Assembly: GCA_017458625.1 (NCBI GenBank)
Contig: JAFTAH010000113.1
Location: 1 to 35,571 of the forward strand
DNA length: 35,571 nucleotides
Direction: 5' to 3'
Origin: Kiritimatiellia bacterium
GTDB taxonomy: Bacteria; Verrucomicrobiota; Kiritimatiellia; CAIQIC01; Lenti-01
A program made the position numbers and the translations under genes. Below, one piece after another: positions 23,129 to 30,931 of this stretch. The first letter of the stretch is position 1. Each line of letters starts with the position of its first letter. The notes beneath the pieces were generated by a model. The model worked only from the letters and a program-made list of their open reading frames with translations, did no database searches and was not told the origin of the DNA.

Positions 23129-24940
23129 CTACTTCTCGACGGGAACCACGATGCCGCGCAACAACACCCGCTGGCAGGCCAGAAACACCGCCAAGGTCGG
23201 AATCGCCGCCAGGATGAGCGAGGCCTGCACCACGCCCGGCCCGCTGCGCTGCTGGAGCTGATAGAGCCAGACCATCAGCGTCCACATCTTCGGCGACTGG
23301 CAGATCAGCAGCGCATACATGAAGTTGGCGTAGGCCACCGTGAACGCCTGGAGCGCAATCACCGACAGAATCGGCGTCGACAGCCGCATGGTCAGTTGCC
23401 AGAACAGCGTCCACTCCCCCGCCCCGTCGATCTGCGCCGACTCGTACAGCTCCTGCGGCAGCGAGTCGAAGAACCCCTTGAGCAGGAAAATCGAGTAGCC
23501 GCTGGCCATGCCGGGCAATAGCAGCGCGGCAAACGTGTTGAGCAGCCCCAGCTCGCGTAGCAGGATGAATACCGGGATCTGCGTCACCATGTGCGGAAAC
23601 GCCATCGTCAGCATCAGGAAGAAGAGAACCTGGTTCGTGGCCCGCAACTTCGCCCGGCTCAGCGCATAGGCCGCCAGCGGATTGACCAGCAGCGCCAGCA
23701 GCACCGCCAGTGCGCAGTAGACGACCGTGTTGAGGATGCCCCGGCCATGGAACAACACGTAGTCGAGCACCGTCCGGTAGTTGCGCCAGAGAAATTCGCG
23801 GCGGATGGCCGTGCGGTGCTCCCGGAAAAGCCGCGCATGGTAGGCCAGTTGCGGCATCGGCACCCAGGCACCATCGGCCGGCACGCGCCCCGTCTCGCGC
23901 AGCCACGCATTCCAGAGGTGGTCGGGCGTCCGGAGGCGGCCATCGACGGTCCGCCACCGCGACGACAGCGACTGCCCCGCAAACTGCCGCCAGACCACCC
24001 CGAAGGCCGGCGTCGGCTCCATCATCCACGTCGCCGCCTCCCCCGCGTCACGCGGTGAGATTACGGTGGAATCTTCGGGTTTTTCCGCATTTTCTCCTTC
24101 CACCCCGGCCGCCGCCGCCCCTTCTTCCGGCTCGGGCGGCCCCCCCTCGCACAAGAGATCGGACATCAGATGCAGGGTCTCCGGGAAAGGAATCTCCGCC
24201 CAGCTCCGGTAGCCCGTCCCGAGGGCGCGATTCACCTCCTCCAGTCCCGGACCGTACCGTGGCTTCAGAAACAGCCGATGCCAGTAGCCTTCCGCGCAGG
24301 CCACGCTCCGGGTCCAGGCGGGCGCGGACGTCGCCGTGTAGTCGCGGAGCGCCTGCACGACCGCCGATTCAGGCACGTCCGAGTGCGGGAAAAGCGTTGC
24401 CGGCGGCTGGGCAAAGACGTCGTACCACGCCTCAAAGTCCGTCCCCAGCGCCTGGTTGAGGGCGTCCAACGTCCCAAAGCGCCATTGAAGCGCCTCCCGG
24501 AACCCGCGCAAGGCCACCGGAAACGCCCCCGCCTGCGGTGCCCAGTAGTGGCCCTGCAAAAACGCCGCCGCCGGCAAGGCCCCGCTCGCCAGGAACGCTT
24601 CCCACGCCTCCACCCATTCCTCCCCCGGTGCCTCGCCTTCGGCAGGCAGGCGCGCATCCGCAAACGTCGTCCAGCTCGTGTCCAGCGCGATGTTCATGGC
24701 ATCGACGGACTCGTTGAACAACGCTTCCAGATGCTTCTGCCAGAGCAACTGCTCATGCTGCAGGAACCCCGGCACCAGCCGCGCCTCGCGCTGGTCCGCC
24801 ACCGACTTCGTACTGCCCGCCAGCACCAGCCCCAGCGGAATCACCATGCACGCCGCCCCCGCCGTCAGCAATGCATAGATCGCCCCCACGAGCAGCCGCC
24901 CGCGCCAGGATCGTCGGTTGATGGGACTCAAAATGGCCAT
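23129..24940 (-). CDS. Carbohydrate ABC transporter permease (MalG type) with a ~330-residue loop insertion
   Basis: The protein has 603 residues; the family usually has about 270-300. Membrane segment 1 lies at about 16-42. Residues 50-380 form a hydrophilic insertion. The family core resumes at NYRTVLDYVLFHGRGILNTVVYC (388-409) with further segments, and the EAA loop that contacts the ATPase reads ELYESAQIDGAGEWTLFWQL (497-516). The insertion should be extracytoplasmic because it follows the first segment. It contains two related units, TLDALNQALGTDFEAW (157-172) and LEEVNRALGTGYRSW (233-247), perhaps a third near 338-360. These resemble the YGT-LNxAxGT-Y-W signature found in GH42-type beta-galactosidases. 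No partner permease, ATPase or binding protein is nearby. ATG 24940 has TAGGAT nine bases upstream. The stop is TAG. Confidence 0.9.
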   Translation of the reverse strand: MAILSPINRRSWRGRLLVGAIYALLTAGAACMVIPLGLVLAGSTKSVADQREARLVPGFLQHEQLLWQKHLEALFNESVDAMNIALDTSWTTFADARLPAEGEAPGEEWVEAWEAFLASGALPAAAFLQGHYWAPQAGAFPVALRGFREALQWRFGTLDALNQALGTDFEAWYDVFAQPPATLFPHSDVPESAVVQALRDYTATSAPAWTRSVACAEGYWHRLFLKPRYGPGLEEVNRALGTGYRSWAEIPFPETLHLMSDLLCEGGPPEPEEGAAAAGVEGENAEKPEDSTVISPRDAGEAATWMMEPTPAFGVVWRQFAGQSLSSRWRTVDGRLRTPDHLWNAWLRETGRVPADGAWVPMPQLAYHARLFREHRTAIRREFLWRNYRTVLDYVLFHGRGILNTVVYCALAVLLALLVNPLAAYALSRAKLRATNQVLFFLMLTMAFPHMVTQIPVFILLRELGLLNTFAALLLPGMASGYSIFLLKGFFDSLPQELYESAQIDGAGEWTLFWQLTMRLSTPILSVIALQAFTVAYANFMYALLICQSPKMWTLMVWLYQLQQRSGPGVVQASLILAAIPTLAVFLACQRVLLRGIVVPVEK

Positions 24941-25289
24941 GGCCCGTCCATCCTAGCCGCCCCTCTTCCCCGCCGCGAGCAAAAACGCCACCAGGATTGG
25001 CAATGCGTGGCCATGGGATTGCATTGGAGTTGTCATGCGAAAAACTATAGAGATGGCGCCGGATTTTCCGACGACGGACTCGGCGGAAAAGACAAGCAAA
25101 ATCCATAGATTTTCGCTTGACGACTCCATTGGACACGCCGCTGCTGTCGTGAATCGCAGCCATTATACATACGAATGTCCAGCGACCACACCTTGCGCTT
25201 GACTCCTCGGCCTCTTTCCGCTTCACTTGGGGGCACATGAATGGGTTCTCTTTCCATCTTTCCTCCTCGGCGGAAGGCTGTGTCCAGCC
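24941..25289. other. Divergent regulatory region between ABC permease and LptF/LptG-like genes
   Basis: No gene is seen in these 349 bases. It has lower GC than its surroundings, as promoter regions often do. A short inverted repeat AAAATC-CATA-GATTTT lies near 25099-25114. TTGACG follows it and TTGACT lies near 25200 as possible plus-strand -35 boxes, without convincing -10 partners. On the minus strand TAGGAT at 24950-24955 is nine bases before the permease ATG. Confidence 0.45.
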
Positions 25290-26393
25290 ATGAAGCTCTA
25301 CCAGCGTTATCTTCTCGCGCAGGTCCGGCGCCCGTGGGCTTATATTTTGGTCGGCTTTTGCGCCATTGTGGTGCTCATCGACCTCTTCGACAACTTCTCC
25401 GACTTCATGGACGGCAGCCTTCCGCTCCACCAGATCGCACTGTACTATTCCATTCTGATTCCAACGTATCTGCCGTACATGCTGCCCGTTTCGATTCTGC
25501 TGGCGCTGCTCTATGCCCTATGGAATCTGGGCAAGTCATCCGAAATCACGGCCATGCGCGCTTGCGGCTTGTCGCTGTCGCAGATTATCTCGCCCTTTCT
25601 GTGGATGGGACTGGTCTGTAGCATGGCGCTGTTGACCATCAACGAATGCTTCAACCCGTGGGCGATGCATTGGACGCGTCAATTCCGGGAGGAACGCCAC
25701 GATGGACAGACGGTTGGCGACCATGTCGTCTGGAATATCGCCTACATGAACGAGCCGGCGCATCGGCGCTGGCAGGCCGCCTCTTTCAATCCTCGGGCTT
25801 CCGCATCCTACGAACTCCGGGACCTGTCCATCACCCAACAGCGGCCTGACGACACCGTGGAGTTTCGGCTCGAGGCGACACGTGGGGCCTGGGTCGATGG
25901 CCACTGGTGGTTCGAGAACGTCAACACGCGCTATTTCGATCGCAACAACCGCCCTCTCGGCCGCGTCGAGCCGGCGGCGCAGCTTGATCTCACGAGCCTG
26001 TCCGAGATCCCGCGCGATTTCATCGACGAAACCAAGGATCCGGAGACGGAACGCTCCATGGCCGACATTCGCCGCTTCCTTGCCACGCACAACATCTCGC
26101 GGCAGACGCGGAACCGCTTCCTCGTGGACTACTGGTATCGGCTGGCGTCTCCCTGGCTGTGCCTGGTCGTCGTGCTGCTGGGCGTGCCGTTCGGCACCTC
26201 CACCTCGCGACGCGGCATGGGCATGGGCATCTTGTTCGCTCTGTTGTCGTTTTTCGGCTATTATGTGCTGATGAGCTTTTGCCTCCACTGGGGCAAGATG
26301 CCTCCTCAGGCGCTTCCGCCATTTGTGGCGGCCTGGCTCCCGAATCTTTTGTTCTCGACGCTGGGAGTGACTCTGCTCTATCGAATCCGCTAA
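25290..26393 (+). CDS. LptF/LptG family permease (YjgP/YjgQ)
   Basis: The protein has 367 residues, a normal family length. The N-terminus KLYQRYLLAQVRRPWAYIL is typical, with membrane segments at about 15-37, 55-78, 98-120 in the first half and three more after residue 280. Between them lies the large periplasmic beta-jellyroll-type domain (about 140-270, with DDTVEFRLEATRGAWVDGHWWFENV). The pair LptF and LptG with the ATPase LptB pulls lipopolysaccharide from the inner membrane and passes it to LptC/LptA. I cannot tell which of the two this is, and the partner is not here. The start at 25290 is preferred over an upstream GTG because it aligns with family N-termini. GGAAGG lies about 12 bases before it. 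Confidence 0.93.
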   Translation: MKLYQRYLLAQVRRPWAYILVGFCAIVVLIDLFDNFSDFMDGSLPLHQIALYYSILIPTYLPYMLPVSILLALLYALWNLGKSSEITAMRACGLSLSQIISPFLWMGLVCSMALLTINECFNPWAMHWTRQFREERHDGQTVGDHVVWNIAYMNEPAHRRWQAASFNPRASASYELRDLSITQQRPDDTVEFRLEATRGAWVDGHWWFENVNTRYFDRNNRPLGRVEPAAQLDLTSLSEIPRDFIDETKDPETERSMADIRRFLATHNISRQTRNRFLVDYWYRLASPWLCLVVVLLGVPFGTSTSRRGMGMGILFALLSFFGYYVLMSFCLHWGKMPPQALPPFVAAWLPNLLFSTLGVTLLYRIR

Positions 26394-26417
26394 GATAATG
26401 CGTGGCCGCATGCGGCA

Positions 26418-26433
26418 CCCCAGGAGGCTGGGG
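26418..26433 (+). terminator. Hairpin CCCCAG-GAGG-CTGGGG after the LptF/LptG-like gene
   Basis: A perfect six-base stem with a four-base loop starts 24 bases after the stop codon. There is no T-tract, so it is either a weak terminator or simply a hairpin. Just before it GCCGCATGCGGC is also self-complementary. Confidence 0.3.
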
Positions 26434-26614
26434 CCGGGGATGAGGAACGGGGCGGAACGCCTTTCGGATGGCCGCGTGCGGGCCATAAGCGGTTCGAACA
26501 TCGGCGGCCCTGCAAACCGTCCTTGCGCTTGCTGCACATCTGGATAAGCTGACCAGTTCATTTTGGATCTTTTCCCTTCCCCTCTCCCTCCCTTTCTGCT
26601 ATCTTTTGTCGACC

Positions 26615-27784
26615 ATGCAATCCCGCCGTCTACTTTTCGCCCTGCTTTTCCTCGCCCTTGCCCTGGGCGTCATTGCCGCCCTCTGGACGGGCCGCCTCGG
26701 CATTGCCCGCCTGCTGGGGCTTTCGCGCCCCCATGCCCCCGCCGTGCCCCTTGCCGCCTCCGTCCAGGATGCCCTCGGCCGTACCATCCCCGTCCCGGAC
26801 ACCCGCCCCCGCCGCATCCTCATTGCCGGCAAGGCCCCCTTTGCCATCCAGGACACGCTCATGCTCTTCCCGTCCGTCCGCGCCTCGGCCACGCTTCTAG
26901 GCCGCCGCGCCGCCGCCCAGCGCGAGGACGGAGCCGCCGTCCAGGACCTGCTGCTTGACGCCTGGGCCTCCCCTTCCGTCCGCTCCCCATCCCTCTCGCT
27001 CTTCACCGAAGGGTCGGCCGAGGACATTGCCGCCGCCGACCCCGATCTCATCCTCCTCAAGTCCTCCTCCCATCTCTTCGGCGAATCTCTGGAGCCCCTT
27101 GGTCTGCCCCTCGCCTACCTCGACCTCGAATCCCCGGACGACTACGCCCGCGACCTCCTCCTCCTGGGCGACCTCCTCCACGCCCCCGACGATGCTGCCC
27201 GCCTCGCCGCCACCTACGCCGCCACCGTCGCCGACGTCACCACCGCCGTATCCCGCGCCCGCGCCGCCGGTGCGCCCGCCCCGCGCGTCTTGCTCTGCCA
27301 GGTCAACGCCTCCCGCGGCCCGGACGGCTGCCGGGTCCCGCCCCCCGACTGGATCCAGACCTGGCTGGTCACAGCGGCTGGCGGCATCCCCTGCTGGACG
27401 AACGCCATCCTGCCCGGCCAGTGGGCCAACGTCACCCTGGAGCAGGTTGCCGCCTGGGATCCCGACGCCCTCGTCGTCATCTCCTACGCCACCCCCGCCA
27501 CCACTGCCGTCGAGTGCCTCGCCACCTCGCCCGCCTGGACCTCCCTCCGCTGCTGGCGCACCGGCCGCGTCTATCCCATGCCTGGCGACTTCTGCAGCTG
27601 GGACCTACCCGACCCGCGCTGGCTCCTTGGCCTCCAATGGATGGCCACCCGCCTCCTTCCCCCCGACGCCTTTCCCGACTTCTTCTCCATGGAACAGGCC
27701 CTCGTCGACTTCTACGCCCTTCTAGGACTCTCCCCCGCCACCACCCGCGCAAAGCTTCTCCCCCTCATCCCCGAGCCCCTCTAG
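26615..27784 (+). CDS. Periplasmic metal-complex-binding protein (iron/cobalamin ABC type, PBP2-like)
   Basis: The protein has 389 residues. An N-terminal hydrophobic segment (about 6-26) serves as signal or anchor. The two-lobe, helix-linked fold of cobalamin, heme or iron-complex binding proteins is suggested by TIPVPDTRPRRILIAG, GSAEDIAAADPDLILLKSSS, the long central helix DDAARLAATYAATVADVTTA, WANVTLEQVAAWDPDALVVI and SLRCWRTGRVYPMPGDFCSWD. The ligand is unknown and may be a metal chelate. No permease or ATPase gene follows. ATG 26615 is used; an in-frame TTG three codons earlier is possible. TATCTT lies nine bases before the ATG and there is no ribosome site. Codons are strongly C-ending, giving long shadow frames. 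Confidence 0.82.
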   Translation: MQSRRLLFALLFLALALGVIAALWTGRLGIARLLGLSRPHAPAVPLAASVQDALGRTIPVPDTRPRRILIAGKAPFAIQDTLMLFPSVRASATLLGRRAAAQREDGAAVQDLLLDAWASPSVRSPSLSLFTEGSAEDIAAADPDLILLKSSSHLFGESLEPLGLPLAYLDLESPDDYARDLLLLGDLLHAPDDAARLAATYAATVADVTTAVSRARAAGAPAPRVLLCQVNASRGPDGCRVPPPDWIQTWLVTAAGGIPCWTNAILPGQWANVTLEQVAAWDPDALVVISYATPATTAVECLATSPAWTSLRCWRTGRVYPMPGDFCSWDLPDPRWLLGLQWMATRLLPPDAFPDFFSMEQALVDFYALLGLSPATTRAKLLPLIPEPL

Positions 27785-27811
27785 CTCCGCGCCATTCCGC
27801 TCCAGAATCTG

Positions 27812-27840
27812 CAAATTCCCCTTGCTCCCACCGTAATCTC
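27812..27840 (+). repeat. Intergenic direct repeat, copy 1
   Basis: Matches 28050-28079 at roughly 80% with one length difference; shared core CAAATTCCCCTT and ACCG, then AATCTC. Confidence 0.6.
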
Positions 27841-27990
27841 TCAGTCCTTTTCCACTGCATGATCGGCGTCTGGGGGGGACACGCTCCGCCGCGTCCGTTC
27901 GTGTTCCATCACGCCCTGAACGTTCGCCCCCTTGGCAGGGCGAGCTGTCCCCAGCGAACCGCCCCCCATCCCGCCGTGCCCCCGCTGTAA

Positions 27991-28010
27991 CAACGGCGTT
28001 CCCGCCGTTG
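27991..28010. repeat. Perfect hairpin CAACGGCG-TTCC-CGCCGTTG
   Basis: An eight-base stem and four-base loop. It is followed by C-runs rather than T-runs, so it does not look like a standard terminator. It could be a REP-like palindrome or could end transcription of the binding-protein gene 207 bases upstream. Confidence 0.55.
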
Positions 28011-28049
28011 CTCCCCCCCCGTCCTCGCCCTCATCGCGCCCGAAACGCT

Positions 28050-28079
28050 CAAATTCCCCTTTGTTCGACCGAAATCTCA
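28050..28079 (+). repeat. Intergenic direct repeat, copy 2
   Basis: Second copy of the 27812-27840 element, same orientation, about 240 bases away, in the leader region of the mra cluster. Confidence 0.6.
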
Positions 28080-28318
28080 CATTGCTTCCGCCCCTTCTCC
28101 CCCCCCCTCGTCCCTCCCGCAAGCGCCCTTCGTGCACCCTCCCACACAGTTCCACCATCGCACGCGTTCCAGCGTCCCTGCCCTTCCTTCCCCCTTTCGC
28201 CTTCCCCACACCCTGTTAATAACTTGTTGACTTTGCCGCCCATTCCCCCTCATTCTCACGCCTAACGCGTTGCCCCTCAACTATTTATACAAAAAATGAC
28301 CTCCTTGTTGATTTTCCA

Positions 28319-28348
28319 TTGACGAATGGTGGGACAAAGTGGGATAAA
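28319..28348 (+). promoter_or_regulatory. Candidate mra-cluster promoter overlapping the MraZ boxes
   Basis: TTGACG (28319-28324), 18 bases, GATAAA (28343-28348). If real, the -10 lies inside the MraZ repeats, so MraZ binding would block polymerase directly. An alternative AT-rich start region lies at 28280-28300. Confidence 0.3.
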
Positions 28349-28354
28349 GTGGGG
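28330..28354 (+). promoter_or_regulatory. MraZ operator: three TGGGR boxes at 10-bp spacing
   Basis: TGGGA (28330), TGGGA (28340) and TGGGG (28350) are spaced exactly 10 bases apart, each followed by an A-rich linker. This matches the known MraZ-binding arrangement of TGGG-type repeats upstream of mraZ in other bacteria. The last box abuts the GAGGG ribosome site of mraZ, so autoregulation of the division operon is very likely. Confidence 0.85.
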
Positions 28355-28369
28355 CAGAGGGAAACCCCC

Positions 28370-28852
28370 GTGGAGAAGCTGATCACAACTACAACCGAAC
28401 GCACCGAAAGGCTCGATGACGCCTTTGTCGGCCTCTATCCGCATTCCCTCGACGGCAAGCGGCGCTTCACGATTCCCTCCGACTGGCGCGAAGGCGTCGC
28501 CAGCGAGCCCCTCTACGTCATCCCAGGCTTCAACACCCCCTGCCTCCACGTGTTCACCGCCCGCGACATGTCCGAGCGCCTCAAGACGGCCCGCACCGTC
28601 TCCATCGCCAACGTCAAGGCCCAGCAATTCCTCCGCTACATCTTTTCCAAGGCCTGCCGCGTCGTCCTGGACGCGCAGGGCCGGATTCGCGTCTCCGACA
28701 GCCTTCTGGACGCCGCCGGCATCAAGTCCCAGGTTATCCTTGTTGGCGCCGCCAACCGTTTCGAGCTATGGAGTCCGGAAAAATGGCAAGAGCAATGTTC
28801 GTTGCTGGAGCAGAACAGTTTCGAGGACGTGGCGTCCTCTCTCGGGTTGTAG
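28370..28852 (+). CDS. mraZ: Transcriptional regulator MraZ
   Basis: The protein has 160 residues with the two tandem AbrB-like swapped-hairpin halves of MraZ. The first begins VGLYPHSLDGKRRFTIPSDW and the second reads CRVVLDAQGRIRVSDSLLDAAGI. MraZ forms a ring-shaped oligomer that binds the TGGG repeats in its own promoter and tunes the division and cell-wall gene cluster. The GTG start at 28370 is preferred because GAGGG lies nine bases upstream and the frame before it would run through the operator. The N-terminus carries about 15 extra residues relative to short homologues. The stop TAG overlaps the start of the next frame. Confidence 0.94.
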   Translation: MEKLITTTTERTERLDDAFVGLYPHSLDGKRRFTIPSDWREGVASEPLYVIPGFNTPCLHVFTARDMSERLKTARTVSIANVKAQQFLRYIFSKACRVVLDAQGRIRVSDSLLDAAGIKSQVILVGAANRFELWSPEKWQEQCSLLEQNSFEDVASSLGL

Positions 28853-29559
28853 ACTTCCTCGGCCGCGTCCTCCTGGGCATCGGCGAAGACGCCTCTTCCA
28901 CCGCCCCCGAGGCCTGGTGGAAGCAGTCGGGCCCCGATGTCGCCGACGACGACGCCTCGGCCGCCGACGCCCGGTCCTCCCGTCTCGTCCTGGGCCGCCA
29001 GGCACGCCTTTTCGACGACGACGGTAGCATCTCCACCGACCTCGACGCCTCCGACGAGGACGCCTCGGCCGCCGCCAAGCCCTCCGCCCACACCCCCTCC
29101 CCCTCCTCCTCCGTCCCCTCCGCCGTCGCCGCCTCCCCCTTCGCCAAGCCCCTTGTGCTGGCCGTTCCCGCCACCACCGCCACCGGCATCGGCCACGTCC
29201 AGCTTCTCCCCTCCACCGAGGTCTCCGTGCGCGCCCGCGACCGCCGTACCGCCCGCGTCGTCGCCACCACCCGCTCCCGTTCCCGGGCTGCCGCCTCCAC
29301 CGCCACCGCAGCCGCCTCCGCCGAGGCCGCAGCCGCCGTCGCGCTTCCCGGCACGCTCATCCGCTCCCTAGGCCGCAGCAACTCCCTTTCGCGCGGACAG
29401 GACGAGGTCCGCTGGTATTCCGTTCCCCGCCGGACCGTCCTGCCGCGTTATCGCCTCTTCGCCGGCGCCGATGCCGTCCACCAGGACCGTCGCACCGGCA
29501 TCATGACCGTCGAGCCCCGCGCCACCCACGCCAGCCGCAGCCGCGTCTGGTTCGGCTAG
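28795..29559 (+). CDS. Unknown Ala/Ser-rich protein between mraZ and rsmH
   Basis: The protein would have about 254 residues. I recognise no domain. An N-terminal amphipathic stretch (VLSRVVDFLGRVLLGIGED) precedes an Asp/Ala/Ser-rich low-complexity middle, then a strand-like segment with IGHVQLLPSTEVSVRARDRR. The C-terminus is basic and aromatic (DEVRWYSVPRRTVLPRYRLF). Codons have the same C-ending bias as the neighbouring genes, and minus-strand frames here translate to poly-Gly/Ala, so a real gene is favoured. The start is uncertain: ATG 28795 overlaps mraZ by 58 bases, and ATG 28768 is in frame too. The gene ends 21 bases before rsmH. Its place in the division cluster suggests a division or envelope role, but that is inference only. 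Confidence 0.6.
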   Translation: MFVAGAEQFRGRGVLSRVVDFLGRVLLGIGEDASSTAPEAWWKQSGPDVADDDASAADARSSRLVLGRQARLFDDDGSISTDLDASDEDASAAAKPSAHTPSPSSSVPSAVAASPFAKPLVLAVPATTATGIGHVQLLPSTEVSVRARDRRTARVVATTRSRSRAAASTATAAASAEAAAAVALPGTLIRSLGRSNSLSRGQDEVRWYSVPRRTVLPRYRLFAGADAVHQDRRTGIMTVEPRATHASRSRVWFG

Positions 29560-29580
29560 CCTTTCCGCAGGAATGTCGAC

Positions 29581-30534
29581 GTGCCGCCAGATCCCTCCAG
29601 CCGCCCACACATTCCTGTGCTCCTCCCCGAGACCGTCGATGGTCTCGTGACGCGCCCCGGAGGCCTCTACATCGACTGCACCGTCGGCGCCGCCGGCCAT
29701 TCCGCCGCCCTCCTCGCCGCCGCCGGCCCAGAAGCCCGTCTTCTCGCCCTCGACCGCGACCCCTCCGCCCTTGCCCTCGCCACCGATGCCCTCGCCCCCT
29801 ACGCTCCGCGCGTCACCTTCCGCCACGCCCCCTTCTCCGCCCTCCCCGCCATCGCTCGCGACCTCTCCATCGCTCCCGCCTCCGTCCGCGGCATTCTCCT
29901 CGATATCGGCGTCTCCTCCATGCAGCTCGACACCCCCGCCCGCGGCTTCTCCTTCCAGGCTGACGCCCCTCTCGACATGCGCATGGACCCCACCTCCCCC
30001 GTCACCGCCGCCGCCCTCCTCGCCTCCCTCCCCGAAGCCGACCTCGCCGACCTCCTCCACCGCTACGGCGAAGAGCCCGCCGCCCGCCGCATCGCCCACG
30101 CCATCGCCGCCGCCCGCGAGGCCAACGCCCTCCCCACCACCACGGCCGCCCTCGCTGCCCTGGTCGAACGTGCCGCCGGCCCCCGCCGCGGCCGTATCCA
30201 CCCCGCCACCCGTACCTTCCAGGCCCTCCGCATCGCCGTCAACCGCGAACTCGACGAACTGTCCGCCGTCCTGCCCGCCGCCCTCGACCTCCTCGAACCC
30301 GGCGGCCGTCTCGCCGTCATCTCCTTCCATTCCCTCGAAGACCGCCTGGTCAAGCAGTTCATGGCCGCCCACGAAGGCCGCATGGAAGCCCTCATGGCCG
30401 GCGGCGAACGCTGGTCGGGGCTGCTCCCCCGCGCCCGCCGCGTCACCCGCCATCCCCTTTCCGCCTCCCCCTCCGAAACCGACGCCAACCCCCGCGCCCG
30501 ATCCGCCAAGCTCCGCATCCTCGAAAGGATCTAG
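29581..30534 (+). CDS. rsmH: 16S rRNA (cytosine(1402)-N4)-methyltransferase RsmH
   Basis: The protein has 317 residues, normal for the family. Signatures are [13 protein letters not shown] (10-22), the SAM-binding loop [14 protein letters not shown] (32-45), [49 protein letters not shown] and [16 protein letters not shown]. It methylates N4 of C1402 in the decoding centre of 16S rRNA using S-adenosylmethionine. GTG 29581 has AGGA about nine bases upstream. The small spacing on both sides, 21 bases before and 2 after, places it in the mra operon. The stop is TAG. Confidence 0.97.
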   Translation: MPPDPSSRPHIPVLLPETVDGLVTRPGGLYIDCTVGAAGHSAALLAAAGPEARLLALDRDPSALALATDALAPYAPRVTFRHAPFSALPAIARDLSIAPASVRGILLDIGVSSMQLDTPARGFSFQADAPLDMRMDPTSPVTAAALLASLPEADLADLLHRYGEEPAARRIAHAIAAAREANALPTTTAALAALVERAAGPRRGRIHPATRTFQALRIAVNRELDELSAVLPAALDLLEPGGRLAVISFHSLEDRLVKQFMAAHEGRMEALMAGGERWSGLLPRARRVTRHPLSASPSETDANPRARSAKLRILERI

Positions 30535-30536
30535 CC

Positions 30537-30884
30537 ATGCCCCGCAAGAACCGCAAGATTTCCGCCGCCGCCGCCCATACCCCCGCCAAGGCCATCGCCG
30601 CCATCGGCCTCGCCGCCATCGCGGCCATCGCCTACCTCTCCCTCCAGTCCCGCAACGACGAGCTCGGCCGCGAGATCAAGGCCCTCGAGCGCGCCATCCC
30701 GCCCCTCGAGAAGGAGCTTGCCAGCGAGCAACGCAATTGGACCGCCGCCAAGTCCATCCAGAACATGCAGCTCCTCCTCGCCCGCCACGGCATCGAGATG
30801 TCCTGGCCCGCCGAGTCCCAGATCGTGCGCCTCGTCGAAGAGACCGACGACGCCGTCAAGTACCAGCTCCACGCCTCCCGCTGA
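30537..30884 (+). CDS. FtsL-like division protein
   Basis: The protein has 115 residues. A basic cytoplasmic start (MPRKNRKISAAAAHTPAK) is followed by one membrane segment (about 18-36) and then a heptad-rich helix (RNDELGREIKALERAIPPLEKELASEQ, written here only as region 39-65). The remainder is a short periplasmic end. The size, topology and the place between rsmH and ftsI are those of FtsL, the bitopic coiled-coil subunit of the FtsQLB complex. FtsL sequences diverge so much that position and topology are the main evidence. ATG 30537 has AGGAT about eight bases upstream, two bases after the rsmH stop. Confidence 0.8.
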   Translation: MPRKNRKISAAAAHTPAKAIAAIGLAAIAAIAYLSLQSRNDELGREIKALERAIPPLEKELASEQRNWTAAKSIQNMQLLLARHGIEMSWPAESQIVRLVEETDDAVKYQLHASR

Positions 30885-30931
30885 CCGCGTAGCCGCTCCT
30901 CCCCTCCCCTCCTCCGCCTCTCCCTCCCCCC

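Larger units (their letters stand above)
27785..28369. other. 585-bp gene-free region upstream of mraZ with repeats and hairpins
   Basis: No gene is credible here. It contains two related segments about 240 bases apart (27812-27840 and 28050-28079, both starting CAAATTCCCCTT and ending AATCTC), a perfect hairpin at 27991-28010, long C-runs, and at the right an AT-rich promoter region with MraZ-box repeats. Confidence 0.6.

Noticed and set aside
26485-26510. tRNA-like GGTTCGAA sequence
   Set aside because: No acceptor stem, anticodon arm or second half of a cloverleaf can be built around it.
28636-29381. Minus-strand frames opposite the mraZ-rsmH interval
   Set aside because: Poly-Gly/Ala/Glu translations; the plus-strand frame has the codon pattern of its neighbours.
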